A stretch of DNA of 8,490 nt. Origin: an uncultured Ruaniaceae bacterium (GTDB taxonomy: Bacteria; Actinomycetota; Actinomycetes; Actinomycetales; Beutenbergiaceae). The stretch covers positions 1 to 8,490 of the forward strand of contig CALKWS010000220.1 in the NCBI GenBank assembly GCA_938004115.1, in the 5' to 3' direction. Every line of letters starts with the position of its first letter. Positions within the stretch are counted from its first letter, which is position 1. The notes beneath the pieces were generated by a model, which saw only the letters and a program-made list of their open reading frames with translations, made no database searches and was not told the origin of the DNA. Positions 1 through 6,100 of the stretch are shown here, in pieces. Both the position numbers and the translations under genes were made by a program.

Positions 1-308
1 CCGTCCGGCCAGGTCACGGCCCGGAACTGGACGACCCGGACCTGAGCAGGATCGGTCCCGGTGCGCTCGGCGAGGTCCGCTGCGGCCGCCCGCACCCGCT
101 CGTCGTCGTGCTCCTCGGCGGGCTGATCACCGGTCGGCTGGTCGCCGGACGTCTCGCCGTCATCGTCGGGGTTGCCCGGCTCCTCGTCGCCCGGTGTTTC
201 CTGCTCGAGCGGGGCAGGTTCGGGTTGACCGGGCTCCTCCGGGTCACCGCACCCGCCCAGCAGCAGGACGGCGGCAGCCAACATCGCCAGTGTGCGTGCT
301 GGTTTCAT
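1..308 (-). CDS. Putative acidic lipoprotein, 3' end cut by the window edge
   Basis: The gene starts at 308 and reads leftward with no stop before the window ends, giving 102 complete codons. The start is supported by a strong Shine-Dalgarno (AGGGAGGA, plus-strand 313-320) about five bases upstream. The N-terminus is a classic lipoprotein signal: Lys2 and Arg5, a hydrophobic run, then lipobox L17-G18-G19-C20, so lipidation at Cys20 and anchoring to the outer face of the membrane are expected. Residues 22-69 form a low-complexity acidic linker rich in Glu, Asp, Pro and Gly. A small folded segment follows (DLAERTGTDPAQVRVV) and ends at the edge with VTWPDG. I recall this pattern from a family of small exported bacterial proteins where WPDG precedes a G-C-P segment, but the decisive part is outside the window. 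Function is unknown. The gene is codirectional with the upstream regulator gene, 139 bp away. Confidence 0.85.
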   Translation of the reverse strand, partial: MKPARTLAMLAAAVLLLGGCGDPEEPGQPEPAPLEQETPGDEEPGNPDDDGETSGDQPTGDQPAEEHDDERVRAAAADLAERTGTDPAQVRVVQFRAVTWPD

Positions 309-312
309 GGCG

Positions 313-320
313 TCCTCCCT
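313..320 (-). promoter_or_regulatory. Ribosome binding site of the lipoprotein gene
   Basis: AGGGAGGA on the minus strand contains GGAGG five bases before the ATG at 308. It is the best Shine-Dalgarno in the window and fixes the lipoprotein start. No convincing -10/-35 pair was found in the 139 bp between this gene and the regulator gene. Confidence 0.8.
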
Positions 321-447
321 GCCTGCATCCCACCACACCCGCTGCGCGCGAGCCCCTCTCAACGCCGAGGCCATCGGCTACTCGGACGGTTCAGCCCACG
401 TGTTGGTGTGTGGCGCGCCGGAACGGCATTTATCTGGGGCCGAATGG

Positions 448-1242
448 TCAGGTCGTCTCCCGGGGGAACTGTTCGGCCTGGTTCCAAAGGGTCTCGAACG
501 CGATGCCGAGGGTGGTGGCCAGGTTCCGGTGGTGTACGACGATCGTAGTGACTGCGGAACTGTCCTGGACCGGGTCCGGCAGGTTGAAGGCGACTGATCG
601 GCGGTCCACGATCGTCAGTTTGAGTGGCACGTCCTCACAGATGCGAATGTCCTCGCCGAGGCGGGCGTAAGCCTCGAGCAGTCGGACAAACTCGGGCTCG
701 TCAAGGAGGGCGCGCGCGTAAAGGCCTCTGATCCTGGGCTGTGTAGGGAGGGTCGCCTCTTCCGAGGATGGAGGGGCTAGGTAGGGCGGACCTACCATCG
801 CCAGTATCTCCTCCTTGGCGTCCTTCCACAGCCGGTTGATGCGCTGGACTGTGTGAGCGGGGTCGCGCAGCACCTCGACGTAGTCCAGCGGCTCGCCCCG
901 GCCTTGTCCGTCGAGGAACCGAGCCTGTAGTTCGCTCGCGAGATCCCGAGACCGGGATGTGAGCAGGTCGAGATCACGGCGACGAACTGCGAGCAGGCTC
1001 TCGAAGACCTGGTCCGGTGGCTTGGCCCGGTAACGGACCCCGCGGGAGTCGGTGACCGGTGCCACGAAGCCTCGCTCGGCGAGGGACGCCAGGACGTCGT
1101 ATGTCCGGGGCCGTGGAATATGTCCGATCCGGGCGATCTCGGCCGGGGTCCCGTCGTCGCGGCCGATGAGGGCGAGGTAGGCCCGAGCCTCATACCGGGT
1201 GAGGCCCAACTGCACGAGTTCGGTGACCGCCTGGTCATTCAT
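448..1242 (-). CDS. TrmB-family transcriptional regulator
   Basis: A 264-residue soluble protein. Residues about 8-63 form an N-terminal winged helix: LTRYEARAYLALIG, then TPAEIARIG, then recognition helix RPRTYDVLASLAERGFV, with a wing around GVRYRAKPP. This is the TrmB-type HTH pattern. Residues about 75-110 are a charged helical linker, likely a coiled coil for dimerisation. The C-terminal part (about 115-264) looks like the effector domain of TrmB-like regulators, with EILAMVGPP, then PLKLTIVDRRSVAFNLPDP and a final VVHHRNLATTLGIAFETLW segment. TrmB-family proteins usually bind palindromic operators and respond to a small ligand, often a sugar. The ligand here is unknown. The gene diverges from the surface operon and lies 14 bp from one of two matching palindromes, so it is the obvious candidate regulator of the operon and of itself. 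There is no clear Shine-Dalgarno before the ATG, and a leaderless message is possible. Confidence 0.88.
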   Translation of the reverse strand: MNDQAVTELVQLGLTRYEARAYLALIGRDDGTPAEIARIGHIPRPRTYDVLASLAERGFVAPVTDSRGVRYRAKPPDQVFESLLAVRRRDLDLLTSRSRDLASELQARFLDGQGRGEPLDYVEVLRDPAHTVQRINRLWKDAKEEILAMVGPPYLAPPSSEEATLPTQPRIRGLYARALLDEPEFVRLLEAYARLGEDIRICEDVPLKLTIVDRRSVAFNLPDPVQDSSAVTTIVVHHRNLATTLGIAFETLWNQAEQFPRETT

Positions 1243-1248
1243 AACCGA

Positions 1249-1276
1249 ACTTTAGCGTAACTATTGACAGTGGTAA
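1249..1276 (-). promoter_or_regulatory. Possible promoter of the regulator gene
   Basis: On the minus strand a TAAAGT hexamer (1254-1249) lies six bases before the regulator ATG. A weak -35 (TTACCA, 1276-1271) precedes it by 16 bp. This would start transcription at or next to the ATG, which agrees with the absence of a Shine-Dalgarno. The -35 and spacer lie inside the first palindromic element, so binding there would block it. The match is partial and the call is inference. Confidence 0.35.
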
Positions 1277-1278
1277 CA
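1257..1278. promoter_or_regulatory. Putative operator, copy 1
   Basis: A 22-bp element of the form GTAAC-N11-GTAAC-A, with the core TATTGACAGTG. It matches copy 2 at 21 of 22 positions. The only difference is A instead of T at 1275, which spoils one base of the right arm. It lies 14 bp upstream of the regulator start and overlaps its possible promoter. Repeat and position are seen directly. Binding by the divergent TrmB-like protein is inferred. Confidence 0.65.
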
Positions 1279-1330
1279 CAAATATGCCAAGGCATCTTGC
1301 CCTCTTTTTGTTATACCTGACCAACAAGGT

Positions 1331-1352
1331 GTAACTATTGACAGTGGTTACA
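1331..1352. promoter_or_regulatory. Putative operator, copy 2 (better palindrome)
   Basis: The element is GTAAC-N11-GTTAC-A. The first 21 bases form an imperfect palindrome centred on 1341 with perfect five-base arms and further matches inside. It is 74 bp from copy 1, close to seven helical turns, so two bound dimers would lie on the same DNA face. It contains the TTGACA of the likely rightward promoter, which suggests direct repression, although activation is not excluded. Confidence 0.68.
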
Positions 1353-1366
1353 TGTTTGGGCAGACT
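1338..1366 (+). promoter_or_regulatory. Likely promoter of the surface-protein operon
   Basis: A consensus -35 TTGACA (1338-1343) is followed after 17 bp by CAGACT (1361-1366), a weak -10 that keeps the A at position 2 and T at position 6. Transcription would start near 1373, leaving a leader of about 27 bases before the ATG at 1400. The -35 sits inside operator copy 2. The weak -10 makes this a moderate call. Confidence 0.45.
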
Positions 1367-1385
1367 GCCGGGGTCACCGACTCTC

Positions 1386-1390
1386 GGAAG
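1386..1390 (+). promoter_or_regulatory. Ribosome binding site deciding the start at 1400
   Basis: GGAAG lies nine bases before the ATG at 1400. The upstream in-frame ATG at 1352 overlaps operator copy 2, lies ahead of the likely transcription start and would place 16 non-signal residues in front of the export signal. The ATG at 1400 is therefore preferred. Confidence 0.55.
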
Positions 1391-1399
1391 GTTCCAAAG

Positions 1400-3184
1400 A
1401 TGTTGACCTACACCCGCCCGGCGGGCGGTGCGCGTTTCGCGCTGCTCCTCCTGGCCGCTGCGTCCACTTCTGCCGCGCTCGTGATGGCAGGCGGGATGCA
1501 ACCGACGGCCGCGCGCGCGGACGATGGCGCGTACACCACCGTCGAGTTGCAGGCCCGCACCAACCTGCTCGCCAACGATGCCGGATATAACCTTCCCCCC
1601 GGCTCGTCCTTCACCAGCATCACGCCGCAGATCAACGAGGAGGCAGAGGTCTCCTTCCGGGTCCAGTACGTCGCGGGTCTCGACCCGACGGTGGGTAGTC
1701 CGGGTGTTTGGTTCGGGGCCGGCGGAGAGGGCGAGATCGTCTATACCGGTCCGGAAGGGGGATCGATCCCGGGCGAGGCTATCCTCAACGACCACGGGGA
1801 CATCGCCTTCACGCTTGGCACGGGGGGCGTCGACAACGACCTCTACCTCTACAAAGCCGAAGCGGGCACCGCTGAGCGGGTAGGAACCTCACCCGTGCTA
1901 CCTAACTCCTACGCCTCGGCCGCCCCCGACAACGACGGCAACATCGGCTTCCAGGCCTCTTTCGGAGGGGGCCGGGCACTGGCCGCCTATCGCGACGGAA
2001 TGGGCGTGTTCTATGTCAGCGACCAAGGCCTTGATCCGACGAGCCCTTACACCTATCTCTACACGGCCTACTACAACAAGGCCGGCCAGATCGCGGCCAA
2101 GGTCTCCACTTCGGCCGACAGGATCACCGAGCAGGAGTTGCGCGTGTTCAACCCCGATGGCTCTTCGACGCTGATGCTCGCCAACCAGGAGGTGGATCCA
2201 GAATCTCCCTACCGGGCCTTCGACAACGCCATCGGGGTAAACGATGAGGGCGTGATCGCAGCGGTTGCCGAGCGCGCCAGTGATGGCGCCAAGGTCGTCG
2301 TCCGTGCCGACGGCGAGACGGTCACAGAGATCGCCGCGGAGAGCGCCGAGGGCCCAGTCCAGTCGGTGCGCTACTTCCGCCCGGACATCAACAATGCCGG
2401 GCAGGTCGTATTCCGTGCCATCGGTCCGAATGGTCCGGTCATCTACGTCGGGGACGGCGAAGACCTGGTAGCGGTTGCGACCGAGGGTGATGTGGTCTCC
2501 ACCGATCTGGGCACCGCCCAACTCGGCCAACACGATGCGAGCCCCGTCTTCGGCGGCGCGCCCTCGATCAACGACAGCGGTGATGTCGTTTTCGCCTCGG
2601 GTGTGCACCCGGAGGGCGACAACCAGGTCGAGTGGGGCACCGGCGTGTTCGTTGCTTACGGCGGCAGCGAGCCATCCGACCCACCGGTTCAGGAGACTAG
2701 CGAGGAGATCGTAGCGACCATCCCCGAGGATGTCGGTGAGGGCTCCCTGGTGATTTCGGTGGATCCCGAAGACCGTACGGTCGAACTCCCGGAGATGTCC
2801 TCCCAAGGTGACCGACTGGCGACGGCGGGGGAGTTGCGACCGGTAACCGTCACCGACTCGCGCGCCACCGATCCTGGTTGGAATATCTCTGCTCAGATCT
2901 CGGACTTCACCGCCAGCGAGGGGGACGCCTCTTTCGGCGGTGGCTTCCTCGGATGGTCGCCGACGGTGGAGTCCACCACCGAAGGCCAGGATGTTACGCC
3001 CGGTGATCCCGTGGAGTCGGGCTTCCCCTCTGGTGAAGGTTTGTCCGTGCCTCGCCCGCTCGGTTCCGCCGCCCCGGGCGCCGGCGTCGGCTCCGCGGTG
3101 CTCGGTGCGCAACTGGATCTGCAGATCCCGGTGGAGACCGAATCCGGCACATACACCGCCGTCCTGACGATCACGGCCATCTGA
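1400..3184 (+). CDS. Secreted putative seven-bladed beta-propeller protein with C-terminal WxL-like domain
   Basis: A 594-residue exported protein. Residues 1-40 are a signal peptide with basic start, hydrophobic core and cleavage at ARA-DD. Residues about 55-430 hold seven repeats built around an N-x-x-G-x-(I/V)-x-F motif: INEEAEVSF, LNDHGDIAF, PDNDGNIGF, YNKAGQIAA, VNDEGVIAA, INNAGQVVF and INDSGDVVF. Each is followed by a strand ending in a Y/V-rich segment and a Gly/Asp turn. Seven such units suggest a seven-bladed propeller, probably a binding module. A Pro/Glu linker leads to residues about 437-594, an actinobacterial WxL-like domain with DPGWNISAQISDF, FLGWSPTV, GLSVPRPLG and the terminal YTAVLTITAI. 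WxL domains attach proteins non-covalently to peptidoglycan or to a WxLIP partner. The mature protein has no cysteine. It is the first gene of the operon and its TGA overlaps the next ATG by one base. The ligand is unknown. Confidence 0.85.
   Translation: MLTYTRPAGGARFALLLLAAASTSAALVMAGGMQPTAARADDGAYTTVELQARTNLLANDAGYNLPPGSSFTSITPQINEEAEVSFRVQYVAGLDPTVGSPGVWFGAGGEGEIVYTGPEGGSIPGEAILNDHGDIAFTLGTGGVDNDLYLYKAEAGTAERVGTSPVLPNSYASAAPDNDGNIGFQASFGGGRALAAYRDGMGVFYVSDQGLDPTSPYTYLYTAYYNKAGQIAAKVSTSADRITEQELRVFNPDGSSTLMLANQEVDPESPYRAFDNAIGVNDEGVIAAVAERASDGAKVVVRADGETVTEIAAESAEGPVQSVRYFRPDINNAGQVVFRAIGPNGPVIYVGDGEDLVAVATEGDVVSTDLGTAQLGQHDASPVFGGAPSINDSGDVVFASGVHPEGDNQVEWGTGVFVAYGGSEPSDPPVQETSEEIVATIPEDVGEGSLVISVDPEDRTVELPEMSSQGDRLATAGELRPVTVTDSRATDPGWNISAQISDFTASEGDASFGGGFLGWSPTVESTTEGQDVTPGDPVESGFPSGEGLSVPRPLGSAAPGAGVGSAVLGAQLDLQIPVETESGTYTAVLTITAI
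2744..3181 (+). repeat. WxL-like domain copy 1 (coding repeat)
   Basis: This encodes residues 449-594 of the propeller protein. It aligns without a gap to 146 residues at the end of the protease (6727-7164), with about 101 of 146 residues identical by my hand count. The preceding linkers also share a VAT(I/V)P motif. It is a diverged internal homology rather than a recent perfect duplication. Confidence 0.85.
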
Positions 3185-6100
3185 TGCGTAAGTCGACGAC
3201 TGCATTCGACCTACCTGTACGACGGGGCCAACGCAGGTACTGGGGAGGCCGTGTGCTCGCCATCGCCGCGCTGGTCACGGCGTTCGCGGCCGCACCGACA
3301 GCCGCATCCGCACAACTCGGTGAGGGACGTCCACTTGCCGGTCAGGCTACTGAAGGTGCTGAGGTTGACGCCCCCGCCGCCGCTGAGGTGCTTGCCTCGT
3401 CCGAGACGGGCCGGTGGATCGTGCAGTTAAGCGAGCCGTCTGTGGCGACCTACGGCGGCGGCATCGCCAACCTGAGCGCGACCAGCCCCGAAGCCTCGGG
3501 GGCGTCCAGACTCGACATGGACTCCCCCGCGGCAGTGGCCTACTCCGATCACCTCCGGGCACGCCACAACGCATTCGTCGATAGCGCCGCAACTGAACTG
3601 GGTCGCGAAGTCGCGCTGGAGCACAGTTACCGCGCCGTCCTGAACGCGGTCGTCGTCGAGGCCGATCGCGCCGAGGCCGCGCGACTGTCGACGATGTCAG
3701 ATGTAGCCGCGGTCTATCCGGACGAGTTGCGCGAACTAACCACCGATGTCTCGCACGATCTGATCGAGTCGGCCGCTGTCTGGGACGGACACAGCACTCA
3801 TCGCGGAATCGGCACCCGCGGTGAGGGCGTGCTCGTCGGTGTCCTGGACTCAGGTATCAATCCTGACCACCCGTCCTTCGCCGCCACCGACGGCTCCGGT
3901 TACGAACACGAGAACCCGCTCGGTAACGGGCGTTATCTCGGAGTCTGCGACCCCTCGAACAGCAGACAGCCCGATGAACCCATCTGCAACGACAAACTCG
4001 TCGGCGCCTGGTCCTTCGACTACCGCTCCAACAGCGCGATCGACAGCGACGGTCACGGCAGCCACACGGCGGCAACGGCAGTAGGCAACATCCACGAAGC
4101 CGACGTCGTGATCGGCGACGCATCGTTCACTCGCACGGTATCCGGTGTGGCTCCGAGAGCGAACCTGATCTCCTACCGCGTATGCCTGAACAATTGCCCG
4201 ATCACCGCCATCCTCGCCGGGATCGACCAAGCCGTCACTGACGAGGTTGACGTCATCAATTTCTCGATCGCCGGCGCCGACAACGCGTGGACGGACCCGG
4301 TCAGCCTGGGCTTCCTGGAAGCCGCTAACACTGGAATCTTCGTGGCGGCCGCTGCCGGTAACAACGGCCCCGGGGCCAGCACCGCGGCCCACACCGGACC
4401 GTGGATCACGTCCGTCGCAGCCTCCACCACCAACAGGGTCTTTGCCCAGACACTCGATGTCACCTCGAGCGACGCGCCGGACAGCCTGCACGACGTCGCT
4501 GCGGTGCCCTCCGGTGACGGACCCTCGCTCAGCGAGACGATCGAAACTCCGATCCGCGACGCGGACCAGGTAGATCCCGGTAACGGGACCGGTTGCGCGG
4601 CGTTCCCCGGCGGCTCCTTTGATAGCAGCGTTGCACTGATCGAGCGTGGCGGGTGCGAGTTCTCGGTCAAGGTGAGCAATGCCACCTCCGCAGGTGCCAA
4701 CGCTGTCGTCATCTTCAGCGATTCCGGCGGTCCGCCGACCACGATGGGCGGTCTGCAGACGACCACTGTGCCCGCGGTCATGATTGGCCGCGGAGCCGGC
4801 CTGGACCTGCAGGAATACTTGATCGAGAGTGGCAACGCCGAGGTGCGCCTCAACCCCGAGACGTCGATCCTGGTAGATGAGGAGTGGGCCGACACGATCG
4901 CAGGCTTCTCCTCACGAGGTCCGTCCCAGCATGATCTGATCGCGCCGACGGTCGCAGCCCCCGGGGTCAACATCCTGGCTGCCGATGCGGGTGACGCCGG
5001 TGCCTACATGGTTCAGCAGGGCACCTCGATGGCCTCGCCGCACGTGGCTGGGGCGGGCGCGCTCCTGGCCGCCTTGCACCCGGACTGGACGGCGATGCAG
5101 ATTCGCTCGGCACTGGCCACCTCGGCGGACCCCGGTGCCATGCGTTCGGGCGACGGCGCGGCGACGGCGTTCGATCAAGGCTCCGGGAGGATCGACCTTC
5201 AGGCCGCCGGGCGAACGGGTCTGGCGTTGGATGAGACGTACGCGAACATGAGGGCCGCTAACCCGGCGCCTGGCTTCGACGGTGCCCCCCGCGCCCTCAA
5301 TGTGCCCGCACTGGTTGACTACGAGTGCGGCTCCGCATGCACATGGAGTCGAACGCTGACCAACGTAGCCGACACCACGGCCACCTATACGGCGACCAGC
5401 GCGGACGACGGTGGCGTGCCTGTCCAGGTGGAACCGACATCGATCACGTTGGCGCCTGGGGAATCCGCGACCGTGGAGATCACGGCCCACCTGGGCGCAC
5501 TGCCGGCCGGCGAGTGGGCCCAAGGGGCGGTCACGTGGTCTACCGACGCCGTCCACGCCAGCGGGGCACCGATCGCCGACGCGCGATTCCCGATCGTCGC
5601 GATGTCCACGGCTGCGCAGATCGAGGTCGATCCCACTGAGATCACCAGTGAGCAGGAAGCAGGTGAGGTCACCGAGCACACTGTGACGATCGGCAATGCC
5701 GGTGGTCAAGACCTGGAGTGGAACGTCGTTGAGGACGCGCAGGCCCAATCGCTCACCCTTCGTCCCGTCACCGGTTCACCAATAGCGGTCCCCGCCCTGC
5801 CCCCGGGCAGGACCATCTCGGGCCAGGGCGAGGATCTCGAGCCATCCCGCAACCCGTTAGCAACCACGAGCGCCCGCCTTTCGGAGAGTGAGCCCCTCGA
5901 TCGTGCGGCTGGTTCGGTGATCATGACCCACTCGGAGTCTCAGCGGATCGTGCCGAACAACACCGTCGCGTGTTCTACCGACGTGGGCCTCACCGGTGAC
6001 AACGGCTTCTTGCGAACGTTCACTCTCAACGACTTCGCAATCGCTCACGACTTCGAGGTCACCGACGTTTCCTTCGGCGTCGAGGCGGTCAACCTAGGCC

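Noticed and set aside
108..548. Plus-strand open frames over the lipoprotein and regulator 3' regions
   Set aside because: They are antisense to a lipobox protein with a strong Shine-Dalgarno and to the TrmB-like gene. The products are low-complexity.
1264..1292. Second rightward promoter from the TTGACA in operator copy 1
   Set aside because: No acceptable -10 hexamer occurs 16-18 bp downstream (the positions read GCCAAG or CCAAGG).
1291..1309. Small hairpin (GGCA-TCT-TGCC) followed by a T tract as terminator or attenuator
   Set aside because: The stem is only four base pairs and no transcript is expected to cross it in that direction.
1352..1399. Upstream ATG at 1352 as the start of the propeller protein
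   Set aside because: It overlaps operator copy 2, precedes the likely transcription start and adds residues before a complete signal peptide that starts at 1400.
1235..1795. Minus-strand open frame across the divergent promoter region
   Set aside because: It covers both operators and the 5' part of the propeller gene, has no ribosome binding site and no family resemblance.
1898..3205. Long minus-strand open frame (435 codons) opposite the propeller gene
   Set aside because: It lies antisense to a gene with signal peptide, repeats and WxL-like domain. Its translation is Arg/Gly/Asp-rich with no recognisable domain, typical of antisense frames in GC-rich DNA.
4173..4973. Minus-strand open frame (266 codons) opposite the protease catalytic domain
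   Set aside because: The plus strand carries the intact catalytic residues and PA domain, so this frame is a shadow.
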